Of a stretch of DNA of 64,000 nucleotides, positions 12,700 to 23,980 are shown piece after piece (the stretch's first letter is position 1; each line of letters opens with the position of its first letter). Below the pieces are notes generated by a model that saw only the letters and a list, made by a program, of their open reading frames with translations, was not told the DNA's origin and did not search any database. The stretch comes from Odobenus rosmarus divergens. Lineage: Eukaryota; Chordata; Mammalia; Carnivora; Odobenidae. Where the stretch lies: contig NW_004450323.1 of the NCBI RefSeq assembly GCF_000321225.1, positions 4,475,872 to 4,539,871 on the forward strand, in the 5' to 3' direction. Made by a program: the position numbers and the translations under genes.

Positions 12700-13085
12700 A
12701 TTCTGCTTGATCTCTAAGTCTGGGGCCTTCTCTTATTCTGTTCCCTCTGCCTGGATGGCTCTCTCCTCTACCCGCTCCCCACCCCTTTCCTCTTCTAATT
12801 CCATCTCGGCTTTCAGATCTTGCCTTAGAGACCATTTTCTCTGGGAATAATTCCCTGAATCCTATAGGCACAGCCTGTACCTCCCAATAGCAATCTTTCT
12901 GTTGGCATTTATCATACCGTAATGTACATGCTTTGTCAGTTTCTCCCTTCAATCCATTAGCACCATGAGGCAGATACTGCAACTGTCTTGTTGAAAGCTA
13001 TTTCTACAATGCCTACCTAGCACAGTGCCTGATATATAGTAGGTGCTTTGTAAATATTTGTTGCATGAATGAGTTAATAAATAGG
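12700..13085 (+). repeat. L2 element
   Basis: Clear order: 'ctgcctggatggctctctcc', 'cttgccttagagaccatttt', 'gcatttatcataccgtaatg', 'cacagtgcctgatatatagtaggtgctttgtaaatatttgttgcatgaatga'. Confidence 0.85.
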
Positions 13086-13089
13086 TAAA

Positions 13090-14010
13090 GGAATCCCTTT
13101 CAGAACCCAGAACAATTTTCGAATCAGAGTATATCACAGTAAATCTTAGAATTGCTTAGAATGCTCTAGCCTCTAGCTAAATAACTCTCTTACCTTTACT
13201 GATTTCTGTTCTATTTCATAGGTATATTAATTGGGATATAGGTTGGGCTGCTTGTAACAGAGTGCCAAATTTATAACACTTGAAACAAGAAGGAATTCTC
13301 TTTCTCTCTTGCAAAACAGTCCAGAGATAGGCAGTCCAGGGCTGGTCTGGTAACTTTGTTCTATGAGATAATAGAGCCAGGCTTTTTCTGTTTTGTTGCT
13401 CCCCCATCCTAGGATGACGCCCTTGTCCACAGGGTTCCCTGTTGTGACAACATCCTGGGAGGTCCACTTTTGTCCTGGAATCCTTGGATTCTACACCAAC
13501 AGTGAATTTAATCTCTTTTCAGTACCTGGAACTGATTCTAGGGCCTTCTGTACCCTCTTGGGGCAGCTTGAGTCTGGTGTAGATTTATAGAACTAATCCA
13601 ATTGAGGAATTTCTCACCGCTTGCCCAATCCCCACTTTCCCTGCAAGCCTTTTCAGGTGGGGAAGACCAAAAACTGAGCAGAAGTTGGGCATGTATGCCA
13701 AGAACGCCAGCTGGTCTTCATGCTAAGGTCATGCAGCCTTCAACCAAGGGTGGTGTGGTTTCCTGTGGCACTGGATGTGCTAATTTCATAGGATGGCATC
13801 CTGGCAAGTTACAGGAGACAAATTCCTTTGAATAATGTAAAATATATGACTTATTTGGCTATAGGGCAAAAATATATTATTTACTTTGTTATAAGGTTGC
13901 CATGTAACTTATAATTGCTCTGTCATTTCTTTACAGTGCCTTTATGTTATTTTGGAGCAGTCATTATCTTCTATGATTAAGGTTCAAGATGAAGGCCAGC
14001 CTATCAATTC
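13090..14010. other. Non-coding stretch, weak old-repeat similarity
   Basis: The segment 13240-13480 (cagtccagagataggcagtcc...cccccatcctaggatgacg) looks like a many-copy old mammalian repeat I cannot name with confidence. The rest shows nothing. Confidence 0.4.
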
Positions 14011-14024
14011 TGCCTCCTACAGCA

Positions 14025-14074
14025 CACGTGTGCATGTGCACATACACACACACGCACACACATGCACGCACATT
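14025..14074. repeat. Imperfect (CA)n microsatellite
   Basis: Alternating CA with TG and CG interruptions (cacgtgtgcatgtgcacatacacacacacg...). This alternating purine-pyrimidine tract can adopt Z-DNA. Confidence 0.8.
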
Positions 14075-14079
14075 ATCTT

Positions 14080-15980
14080 TGAAGGAAAAGGAGTGAGGGC
14101 TATATGCAGATTTCTAGAGCAGTAGCTGTTTGCCTGTCTAGAAGATCCTGAATAAACCAAGGTAATGACTCCACCCCATCTCCTGCCCCAAATTAAACAC
14201 ATTTCCATCCTATAAACCTTACTTCATGTCTTAGACAAAACAGGATCAGTATGGGTTAGCATGAGTTGATTCTGCCAGCATTAACAGGCAAATAACAAGA
14301 ACCAAAGATCTGTCTAAATTTATTCCTGGCAAAGGCAATATATGAGATATTTTCTGGTTTTTTAAAAAGACATTAGATAATTGATGTGCAATCCACAGTC
14401 AGCTCTCTAAAGTGGTAAAATTCACTTTTCTTTGTGTTCTTGTGTGTTTCTGTGGGAGTAGTTCCCTGTTTGCAGCATACTGGTTAATTATTGTTAAAGT
14501 GATACTTCCGTTATATATGTTTTTTTTTCCTTTCCACCTTCTCAAAAGTTCTCCTTTAAGGCAGAAACTTTCCATTCTTGGTTTCATCCAAAAGGCAAAT
14601 ATTTCTGGGAAAACACCGCATTTAAGCTATTCAGCAATTCTAGTGTTATGTAACTGACCACACTAAGACTTTCAATTAACTTTGGTTACATTTTATTGAA
14701 GAGTGTCACAGAATAGAATGACCGGTGATAATTTAGAAAAAAAATGTATATGTTTTTAAACAGGGAAAATCCTCTTCAAATATGTGTAGCGTCTTGTGAT
14801 AATGACAGGAGATAAATCACGTGTCATTTGAAGCATTCTAAAGTCCATTGACTGTATTCCAAGACTGACTTGAGTGTATTTGAGAATTTTTAATCACAGT
14901 GAGCTTTCCTTCAGCATTAGTTTCCATAACCTAAGCTCTCTTTGTTCCTCTTTCCCTCTTGCTTTCCTGTCTGGTTATTTTTGTTTGGTGTCCAGTTGTG
15001 GGCGCATCTTGAGACTGTGTAGACTCTGCTTCTCTTCCACTCAGGAGGAATCATGGGAATTCATGGTCTTGAACAACTTCCCATATACATAGTAACTTGC
15101 AACCACGTGCGGCTAGTGTTTATCTTTCCTTCCTATCACTCTTCAATATCTTTTTCTTTCTCCCCAGAACTGAGCTGATATTTCCTCCTGAAAGCGGAGT
15201 CCTTTATTATTTATTTCTCTTTATTTCCATGTCCCCTTGTCAATCCCAGTCTTAAAACTTTGCTTTCCCCTCTCATTTACTTGCAACATGCTGCCTGTCA
15301 TTAAGTTGTGACATTTATTTTTCCAAAATGTCACCCCAATTTCTTTCTTTAGTTCAAAACCCTTGTCTCAGCCTGGGTGTTAATTGTTTGGCATGCATGT
15401 ACTTTATTGTGTTGTTTTCTGTCAGATCGCTCTGTCTCTATGCTATCCCCCTCTGACCAACCTATGGGCAAGTATTATAATCATCTTGTTCACCTTCTGT
15501 TTTATCATTTCGATTTCCTTTTAAGAAAAATTCCAGAATCTCTGCCATCCAGCTACTTTATCTGACTATATGAGCCTCTTCTCCAACCAAATACCATCCT
15601 CTGACCTGCCATGTCTCCTGCTGAAAGTCTGTCTTTTCTTCCTCCGTGTCCATGTTTCTCTTTTTCCTCAAAGGTCATGGTCAACACAATCTCAATAAAG
15701 ACTGTAATGACCTGCAAGTCCTTTAGAATTGTGTGCCTCCTGATGGAGGTGGTCATGTCCTCTCAGTGACACATTGCTCTGTTGGCCCTGTTGTCTTAAT
15801 CTGGACTTGCTGACCTGTGGGTTTATGGAGTCGTTTTCCAGTTTCTCCCCTGATGTCCTTTCCTTGCTTTTAGAGTACAAACAACCTTAAGGTAGAGACA
15901 ACATCTAAGATTTATTTATATCACTCAACAATTACAAAGCACTTACTGAATTTACAGCATGGCTTTATGTGTCTGTACCT
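14080..15980. other. Non-coding stretch, nothing recognised
   Basis: AT-rich, then pyrimidine-rich on the + strand from about 14900. No gene and no repeat I can name. Confidence 0.5.
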
Positions 15981-15984
15981 ATCA

Positions 15985-16560
15985 ATCGATCATAGTTATT
16001 TATTGAGCGTCTCCCATGTGCTACGCACTGTGGGAGGTGCTAGAGAACCATGAAGAGAAAAAAATAAATTGCCCCTGCCCTCATAGAGTTTGGGGGAAAC
16101 ATACATTTATCAAAGAATCACACAATGAAATGTAAAGTTATGACTGTGGTGGAGTTACAAAGAGAAGATCACGGTGCCAGGAGAGCACATAAATGGGGGA
16201 TTGAACCCAGTTGGGAGAGGAGAAGAGGGAGGGGTGTCCCAAGAAGGAGAATCACAGGTGGAAAGGCTCTGCAATGGACAGGGGCCAGATGTAGTGAAGA
16301 CATTGCAAAAAGACCGGGGTTGGTGGAGCTCAGAGAATGTATATAGATTTGAGTGAAAGGAGCCTGGATAGGTAGGCAGGGGCCAACCTGGGCAAGGCCC
16401 TGTGGGATATGAAAAGGATTTAGGTTTTTATCCTTAGCAATGGTGAGCCATTGGAGGGATTTAAGAATAGGAGGGGATGCTATGGTGATTTGAAAACACC
16501 ACTCTGGTCACTGTATGGAGGTGGAATGAGGTGGGCAAGAATACCAGGCACAGTATCTTT
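15985..16560 (-). repeat. L2 element, antisense
   Basis: Follows L2 backwards: 'ttattgagcgtctcccatgtgctacgcactg', 'gcccctgccctcatagagttt', 'ggccaacctgggcaaggccctgtggg', 'gtgagccattggagggattt', 'ccactctggtcactgtatgg'. This ~570-bp copy is one of the longest in the window. Confidence 0.85.
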
Positions 16561-16769
16561 CTGTGCTTTGTAGCAACTCAGTAAATGTTGCTCATTGACT
16601 GAACAGTTTGTGGGGCTTACAGTTCTTTCTGGGTTCACTGCAACATGAATTTTTGGCTTCAAGCTGCAAAATCTTGAGTTACTTGATATATGTGTCTGAG
16701 TTTTAATATAGGCAGTCTCTCTTAGCTTCTGCAAATTGTTGATCTGACCAAAAACAACAACAGACAACA

Positions 16770-16980
16770 TTCACTGAGAATTTACCTTGGTGCTGGATAC
16801 TGTGCTAAAGGCTTGATGTGTATCATCTCATTTAATTCTCAGTGTGGGCCAGTGAGGTAGGTGTTTGTATTCCTATTTTGTGTGGGTTTAGGGATATGAA
16901 AGATCTTGCTTCAGAGAGGAGTGAGGGATCTAGGACTCACATCTAGGTATTTCTGACTGGAGCCATCACTCTTAGTCACG
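16770..16980 (-). repeat. MIR element, antisense
   Basis: Order: 'ggtgctggatactgtgctaaaggcttgatgtgtatcatctcatttaattctca', 'gtgaggtaggtg', and 'ctaggactcacatctaggtat'. Confidence 0.75.
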
Positions 16981-16984
16981 ATGT

Positions 16985-18490
16985 TCTAGCAGTTCTGGTT
17001 CATTTGAGCTTTCAGTACCACTTCAGTACCATTATAATAGAAAAAGGTTGTTCCTTTAGCCCTAAAACAGGATATGATTTGGCTAATTGCCCTCCTCCCA
17101 GCTCCACCCAAAATCTTGGTCAAAGCCCTTCATGGCATCAGGTCACCCATCCTCCACTTTGCAGACGGTTTTATTATAAATCACACAGACCTGGCATCAT
17201 GTCTGAGACGACTGTTGGATGTTTTGATCTTTTCAACCATCTGAATAAATCTCTGACTTTTTTCTTTTACAGAAATCTATAATTAGATGAGGTAATAATG
17301 CTCATTAGCCCAAGTTACAAATAGTATTCTAATAACTAACTTCTTCCTCAGGCAAGTATCATCAGCATCAATTAAGAGTAAATGCCAGTAATTGGTAAAC
17401 TATTAGTTGAAAAATATTAGCCATCATGGCCAGAGGAGTCCTTTGCCTTTGGCCTACCATCTGTCCTGCTGTTTGTTTATGTTTCTTCTGTCTTCATTTT
17501 CTACCCCCTGTGGTAGGCTCTTCTTTAGCTCTAATAGGTCCATCTAAAATTGGCTTGTAATTTGCTTGGCTAAATAAGAGAACCTAATAACAGAGCACTG
17601 AGAATTTTTAATTTGTAGTATCTCTATGATAATTAGTAAACGCACTTTGGGCCCTCAGAAAATGGAAGCAAGTCATCTTTGACCAAGCATGACTGGTTCT
17701 TTACCCTTTGCAAAGCAAGATCGAAAGTTCAAGCAAAGAGGAGGTGAATGGGGGGCAATCCCAGTTAGCAGACCTGGGAGCAACCATGGTGGGATGCCCA
17801 GCTGATCGTGGGAGGCCGAATATGGAAAGTTCATTGAGGAACCATCCAGCCTGCAAGACTTAAGACTAGGAAGAAGTGTTTCATAGGGAGGCTGAAAGGA
17901 TTCGGTCATTTGCAGTTTGACAATACATTGGTATTGTTGGAGGAAAGGGGTTAAGAATTAGCAGATTTATTTGCTTACGTCCTCCACCAAAAAGTTTTAG
18001 GGAATTACAAATTGCTGAAGATATAGTTTATAAATAAAATATTGCAAAAGGGCCATTGTTGATTTCACTCAAAGCGAGAAAAGTTTTCAAACTCATCTGT
18101 TTAGGTAAGGGCTATGGGCAAGTAGAGGTGATATGCACTCAGCGCTGCTAACGTGTGGAAGGAGAATCCTCACCTCTTGCTTTTTAGTTTTTTTCACATA
18201 TTTGTTGTTGCTGTTATTCTTACTGCTCTCTTAGGACTGTTTTCCTCTAAAGTTTTGACTGGGCCTAAGACCTTACAGTCCAGCATTGAGTTTGAGGACA
18301 AAACCAAGGCCTTTCCATATCTTACCATCTCACGCTAATGTTGCCATTTTCCAGACAAGTTTCTAAGTATTTATTTCCAAGCACAATGTCTGTTATACCT
18401 GCACTGTCCTTATTTTTCTGTCATGCAGTACAATTTATTATCCAAGTAAACAACCAAACATGCAAAGAACATGCTGGGAAAGAGTGTTGG
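16985..18490. other. Non-coding stretch, nothing recognised
   Basis: AT-rich unique-looking DNA; no gene or named repeat is visible. Confidence 0.5.
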
Positions 18491-18509
18491 GGGTAGGGAG
18501 GGAAGGAGA

Positions 18510-18700
18510 TACATTTTTACTCAAGGCCTCTTATATTCCAAGAACTCGATTTGGTGCTTTATATAATAGTTTAGTTAACACTCCTGATAAGCTTGAAGGG
18601 GAACAGATGAGGACACTCAGGCTGTGAGAAGTGAAGGTCAGTCCCTTGGTTGGAAAGCTTCTAGAACTGAGATTCAAACCCTGGCTTTCAGATGCCAGAT
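18510..18700 (-). repeat. MIR element, antisense
   Basis: Order 'tggtgctttatataatagtttagttaacactcctgataa', 'gatgaggacactcaggctgtgagaagtgaaggtca', 'gagattcaaaccctggctt'. Confidence 0.65.
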
Positions 18701-19311
18701 GTCCCCTCACTCACCCAGGCACATAAGTATTACCCCATGTCATGCTGCCTACATAAGTACACTCTACTATAGTTTTTGTATATTCACTTTTTCTTGCAGC
18801 CAGAAAGGTAGAATAAAATCTAGGAAGAGAGACCAGTGAATAGATAAATGAATGGAGGGAATATATAAACTACATATTTCCACTTGTAGGTAGATTCTCT
18901 TAAATCAGCTGCTTATGTCTGCTCTTAACCAGCTATCTCTTTATTGGCTCTGGTGAAACTGTAAAGTAAGAAAGTTTTCCCCTCCAATTTGGGGTTCTTC
19001 CATATATCTGTCCTCTTTCCTGTGAAATCCTAGGATCCTTGTATTGCTACCGACTTATCAGTGACCACCAAATATGGCAATATGAAACAATCTCTAGCAA
19101 TATCCTATGTTTTGAGGATTGATCTTTGCTTCTCTCCTGACATCAAATTTTTAAGCGCACAGCACATAATGTTAGCTATAAGCACAATGCTGTCCAGTAG
19201 TTCTCCAGAACTTTTTCATCTTGAATAACTGAAACTTTATACACATTGAACAGCAACTCCCTATTTTGCCCTTCCCCCAGCCCCTGACAACCACCACTCT
19301 ACATTCTTTCT

Positions 19312-19490
19312 TTCTTTTTTTTTTTTTTAGATTTTATTTATTTATTTGTCAGAGAGAGAGAGAGAGAATGTACACAAGCAGGGGGAGCTGCAAGCAGAAG
19401 AAGAAGCAGGCTCCCCACTGAGCAGGACCCTGGGATCATGACCTGAGCCGAAGGCAGACGCTTAACCGACTGAGCCACCCAGGCACCCCA
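19312..19490 (-). mobile_element. CAN SINE, antisense, inserted in L1
   Basis: Poly-T, 'tttatttatttgtcagagagag', then 'gcaggctccccactgagcagg', 'gggatcatgacctgagccgaaggcag' and 'gagccacccaggcacccca'. The L1 phrase 'cactctac ... tactttctgcttc' is interrupted here, which places the insertion. The usual spacer after 'gagcagg' is shortened by an internal deletion. Confidence 0.9.
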
Positions 19491-20141
19491 TGTACTTTCT
19501 GCTTCTATGAGTTGGACTACTTTAGATACCTCACATAAGTGAAGCAGTGTTTGTCCTTCTGTGACTGGCTTCTTTCACTTAGCATTATGCTCTCGAGGTC
19601 CATCCATATAGTAGGCATATTACAGGATTTCCTTCTTTTTTAAAGATGAATAAAATTCCATAGTAGGTGTGTCCATATCACATTTCCTTTATTTGTTCAT
19701 CCACTGATGGACAGTTAGGTTGCTTCCACATCTCGGCTATTATGAATAGTGCTGCAATTTGATCATGGAAATGCAAATACCTCTTCCAGATCCTTAGTTC
19801 AGTTGTTTTGGATGAATACGCAGAGGTGGGATTGCTGGGTCATGAGGTAGTTCTATTTTTAGTTTATCAAGGAAACTCGGAACTCTTTTCCATAATGGCT
19901 GAGCCAATTTATATTCCTACCACCAGTATACAAGGTTTCCCTCCCCTCCACATCTCAGCTAACAATTTTTTCTTTGTTTGTTTGAATAATGGCCATCCTT
20001 GCAGGTGTGAGGTGATCTCTTATTGTGGTTTTGATTTCCAACTCCCTGATGATTAGGCACAGTTAAGCATCTTTTCATGTACCTGTTGGCCATTTGTATC
20101 TCTTCTTTGGAGAAATGTTTATTCATTCTGTGCCCCTTTTT

Positions 20142-20342
20142 TTTTTAAATTTTTTTTTTTAGGATTTTATTTATTTGAGAGAGAGAGAATGAGAGATAGA
20201 GAGCATGAGAGGGAAGAGGGTCAGAGGGAGAAGCAGACTCCCTGCCGAGCAGGGAGCCTGATGCGGGACTCGATCCCAGGACTCCAGGATCATGACCTGA
20301 GCCGAAGGCAGTCGCTTAACCAACTGAGCCACCCAGGCGCCC
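20142..20342 (-). mobile_element. CAN SINE, antisense, in L1, with 15-bp target duplication
   Basis: A complete element with head end 'gagccacccaggcgcc'. The duplication tctgtgccccttttt occurs at 20127-20141 and 20343-20357. It splits L1 ORF2 sequence, so it is younger than the L1. Confidence 0.94.
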
Positions 20343-20581
20343 TCTGTGCCCCTTTTTAAAATTTGGTTATTTTATTTGTTTGTTTTGCATATCTTTTCTT
20401 TTCTATTGAGTTGTAGAAATTCCTTATATGTTATGGATATTAACTCCTTATCTGATATGTCGTTTGCAGATATTTTCTCCCATTTGGTATGTTGCCTTTT
20501 AACTCTGTTGATTGTTTCCTTTGCTGTGTAGAAGCTTTTTAGCTTGATCTAGTCTTGCTCATCTATTTTCGCTTTTGTTGC

Positions 20582-21111
20582 CTATGCTTGTGGTGTCATA
20601 GCCATGAACTCATTGCCATGACCAGTGTCATGAAGCTTTTCCCCTATGTATTCTAGGAATTTGGTGGATATCCAGTTTTCCCAGTACCATTTGTTGAAGA
20701 GACCGTCCCTTTCCCATTGTGTATTCTTGGCACCCTTGTCAAAGAGCAGTTGACTATATATGTTTGGGTTTATTTCTGGGTTATTAGGTTCCATTGTTTT
20801 ATTATTTGTCTGTCATTATGCCAGTTCCACGCTGTTTTAATTACTATAGCTTAGTAATATGTTTTGAAATCAGAAACTGGGACACTTACAACTTTGCTCT
20901 TTTTCAAGATTGCTTTGGCTTTTCAGTATCCTTTGTGGTTCCATATGGATTTTAGGATTTTTTTTTCTATTTCTGTAAAAAATGCTATTGTGATTTTGTT
21001 AGGAATTGCATTGAATCTGTAGATTGCTTGCGGTAAGCATGGATATTTTAACAATATTAAGCCTTCAAATCCATGAACACCAGGTGTCTTTCCATTTATT
21101 TGTGTCCACAA
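20582..21111 (-). pseudogene. L1 ORF2 remnant (broken), antisense
   Basis: Two minus-strand segments in broken frame carry C-terminal ORF2 sequence: [17 protein letters not shown] with [17 protein letters not shown] (upstream), then [15 protein letters not shown] (downstream). The segments come after the reverse transcriptase in the full protein. Stops and frameshifts separate them. Confidence 0.85.
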
Positions 21112-21420
21112 GTAAATTGTTAGAACTAATAAGTGAATTTATTAAAGTTGCAGGATGCAAAATCAACATATAAAATTTGACCTGTCCTCTTAGGACCATG
21201 CTAGGTCATGGGCAAGGTAATCTGGTAAATAAATTCAAACTTAATTATAAATGGCTTACTGGTTTATCCTTGCCACATACTGGCCAGGAGTATTTTAACC
21301 CAAAGTTATGTGTAATAAGGTAATACTGTCTGAGCTGCCTACAGGTGAAATATTTTTAAATGAATATTTTAAAAAATTGTAAAATGCAATGCTTGATTGC
21401 ACTACCTAGTATAACCAGAC

Positions 21421-21440
21421 TTTTTTTTTTTTTTTTTTTT
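21421..21440. repeat. Poly-T tract (20 bp)
   Basis: Twenty uninterrupted T bases. It could be the tail of an old antisense retroelement, but no body is recognised next to it. Confidence 0.7.
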
Positions 21441-21689
21441 GTGGCTCAGCACTGAACAAAATCACATACACATTATCAGGTATAAATACAAACAGTTATT
21501 CTTGGAAAACCTCTCTGAAATTATAATGTAATTTATTAAGAAGACATGATTTCAGATTTCCCCACATTGCATACATACACAACTTTTCAGTGAGTCTGGG
21601 AAAATACAGTTTGGGAGAAGTGCAATGATACGGGAATGGAACTTTTTTTGATCTCTTACCATGTGATAATTTGCATACAGTTTTCATTT

Positions 21690-22060
21690 AATCCTTCTTC
21701 AAACTTTAATAGATAGATGTTTGTCCCATTTTACGGATGAGGAAACTAAGGCTCAGGGAGGTAGCACCCAAGTTCACTCTTTTTTTTTAAAGATTTATTT
21801 ATTTATTTGAGAGAGAGAGTGTGAGAGAAAGCAAGAGAGAGCGAGAGGGGGTTGGGGAGAGGAGAGAGAGAATCCCAAGCAGACTCTGAGTTGAGCACGA
21901 GCCTGACGTGGGGCTCTATCCCAAGACCCTGAGGCCACTACCAGAGTGGAAACCAAGAGTTAGAGGCCCAACCGACTGGGCTGCCCAGGCGCCCCACCCC
22001 TAAGTTCACTCTTAATTTAAGTGTGGATTTGAAGCTGGATCCACTTGCCTTGAAACCTGT
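21690..22060 (-). repeat. MIR element, antisense, interrupted by a SINE
   Basis: 'cccattttacggatgaggaaactaaggctcagggagg' before the SINE and 'gtgtggatttgaagctggatcca' after it make one MIR read backwards. The SINE at 21782-22001 sits inside. Confidence 0.75.
21782..22001 (-). mobile_element. CAN SINE, antisense, with ~12-bp target duplication
   Basis: Starts poly-T then 'aaagatttatttatttatttgagag', a long GAGA-rich tract, and ends 'ctgcccaggcgcccc'. The duplication aagttcactctt is at 21770-21781 and 22002-22013. The head is more diverged than in other copies. Confidence 0.9.
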
Positions 22061-22061
22061 T

Positions 22062-23489
22062 TTTCCTTTATATACCAGGTGGCCCGCCAGGGAATTGATG
22101 GAGTAGAAAAGAGGGTGATGAGATCTGAAACCTGAGCGGGGCCTTGTGAGTTATAAGCTGCTCTGTCTCGGAAGGCTTCCTGTGAGGTGCGGGGCTGAGA
22201 AACTGCTTGATACCCCTGAAGTGAAAAATTTTCAGTCATCTTGAAATGGATAGCCCCAAATTGGGTTAAAGTAGTGGTGAAATTAATCTTATGGGTTGCT
22301 TAACTGTCCTCAGGTTCATCTTGTGATCTTTTGAGATCCCTGAATAGGTAGGTCCTCTAGAATGAGCCAGGGGACCTGGGGATGGCTTAAGGAGGAGGGG
22401 GGTAGGGCCTCTGCATGATTTTCCTCTAGACACTAGGCACACTCTGTCCTGGTGATCACAGGAGGATCTAGTCTATGTGCTTTTACTTTTTTTAAGTTAT
22501 AGAAACAACCACTTGGGTTTTATAAAAAGAGCATGCACTCTTTCCACAGTTACTGAGCTGAGTAGATTCTGGTTATCTGAGAGAAACTTGGCTGAGTGAC
22601 TTCAAGATGTTCTCAAGTGTCCAAAATCCTTTTGTTTCTCCTTGATGTGTCCTCGCTGTCATTTATTCTGCTCTCCTGGGAACATCAGTACACATGATTC
22701 TCCAGCTTTTCAGCTCATGATATATTTATTACGAACCAAAACCTAGCCTTATGCCTTAGCATGGCAATTAGTGAGAGGGCTTTAAAAACAAAGTTAAAGG
22801 TGATTGAATCCAGTTAGGGGGAATAGTATTACAGACATGAACTCTAAGGTTTCTCGTAATTGGTGTGGCATTCCGTCATGTGCCAAAGTTTGAATACATT
22901 ATCATCTGGTATCGTGCTGTTGATTTATTAAAATCGGATCTAAAAGATGTTATAATCTTTTGTCCTGGTAGCAGATCTTTCTGTTATGACAAAACTCCCT
23001 CCAGCAATCTCCTCATGAAGGGCTCTTTCCTTGCTGTTGTGATTCCGCTGTGTCCCTTCAGTAGGAAAGCTCAACCCATGGCTGTCTCACAAAGACTCAC
23101 AGAACCTCTGGGGCCACTGATGGCCCACTTTCCACGCTGTCAGTCTCAGTAAAACCCTTTCCTGCTTTGGCCCCTTCCCACCCACAGTGGCCAGTTACTA
23201 TGGATGAGCCTTATCATAATGGGTGGTAGAAAAAAGTCCAGAGCAATTTCCTGTTGGCAGCATGCTGATACAGGACCGGGTACAGCCCCTGGGCATGGGT
23301 TTTGGAATATCCTCCGACCATTTCTTTTTTGTCCTAATGAAAAACTTCCTGGCTTGGAGTACTGCTCCTGTCTTCAGGGCAGCTCTGATTTAATCTAAAT
23401 TCAGGAGGTAACAAAAGTTTTCCTGACCCTCTCCTCCCATCCTTTTGGCACTGCCCCCTCCCCCTTTATCTCTTAGCAAAGGAAGAGGA
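22062..23489. other. Region immediately upstream of the CpG island, nothing recognised
   Basis: No repeat or gene recognised over ~1.4 kb. This repeat-poor stretch next to the promoter could hold regulatory sites, but nothing specific can be shown from sequence alone. Confidence 0.5.
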
Positions 23490-23919
23490 CACACACTTGG
23501 ATTCCACCCCCCCCCCCCCGGCCCCCAGCCGCCACGCGACCGCACCCGGTCCCTTTTTGGCACTTTGGTGCCCATCCAGGAAACCCGAGCACCTTGAAAG
23601 GGTTGTTTCCCGATCGCCTTCGGAGCTGCTGAAACTATTGCACGCTCACTTTATGCATGGGATTCGAGAAAGCGAGTGTGCTCGGAGCACAAACAGGAAA
23701 GCCTGACATCACGGAGCGGCGGAGCAGCGCGGGGAGGAGTCTGCGGCGCCCTCGCTCGCCGCGCTCCCTTTGTGGCCCGAGTCGCGCGCACCGGCGGCGG
23801 CGGCGGGGGCAGCGCGCGGGTCTGTGCTCGCTCCGGGCGCGGCGGCTGCGCGGGCGGTGGGCTGGGGGCGCGGCGGCCGCGCCGGCGGACACTGCGTGGG
23901 CCCCGGAGCAGGGCGCACC

Positions 23920-23976
23920 ATGCCGCGGCCGCGGACCGGAGAGAAACCTGAGAATGAAATTGCTTTGGCAAGCTAA
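23920..23976 (+). other. Upstream ORF overlapping the RGL1 start codon
   Basis: An ATG at 23920 with A at -3 (context CACC-ATG-C) opens an 18-codon frame, MPRPRTGEKPENEIALAS, that ends at TAA 23974-23976. It runs across the RGL1 start (23954) in a different frame. If included in the 5' leader, ribosomes using it would bypass the main start, which would lower RGL1 output. The same frame also carries an ATG further up at 23770. Function is inferred from position only. Confidence 0.55.
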
Positions 23977-23980
23977 AATG
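23954..23980 (+). CDS. RGL1: RGL1 coding exon 1 (start exon, MKLLWQAKM)
   Basis: This is the first coding exon of RGL1, a guanine-nucleotide exchange factor that activates the small GTPases RalA/RalB downstream of Ras at membranes. The nine codons read MKLLWQAKM, which I recognise as the N-terminus of the short RGL1 isoform. The exon ends on a whole codon (phase 0) immediately before a GTAACG donor at 23981. The start context is favourable at -3 (A at 23951) and neutral at +4 (A). It lies in a CpG island. A second ATG at 23920 in another frame overlaps this start, and the reading frame of the true start stays open upstream to 23657. The 5' UTR boundary and transcription start cannot be fixed from sequence alone. 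The assignment rests on the join to exons 2 and 3, which continue the known protein without a gap. Confidence 0.93.

Larger units (their letters stand above)
19145..21115 (-). mobile_element. Old L1, antisense (3' UTR and C-terminal ORF2), split by two SINEs
   Basis: The + strand reads the L1 3' end backwards: 'gttagctataagcacaatgctg', 'tgacaaccaccactctac', 'gtgactggcttctttcacttagcattatg', 'tattatgaatagtgctgcaa', 'gtgggattgctgggtcatgaggtag', and further into ORF2. Minus-strand frames at 20582-20794 and 20923-21111 still show ORF2 words such as [18 protein letters not shown] and [18 protein letters not shown]. Two CAN SINEs were inserted later. About 1.5 kb of L1 remains; it is inactive. Confidence 0.88.

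Noticed and set aside
14025..14074. Regulatory Z-DNA element
   Set aside because: The tract is an ordinary imperfect CA microsatellite far from the promoter; nothing else supports a role.
19145..21115. Endogenous retrovirus
   Set aside because: The coding remnants and 3' layout are those of L1; no LTR, primer-binding site or gag/env-like content is seen here or elsewhere in the window.
1..23489. Search for APOBEC4 or another gene near RGL1
   Set aside because: APOBEC4 is known to lie near or within the RGL1 locus in mammals, but no zinc-binding deaminase motif or long single-exon frame is seen here.
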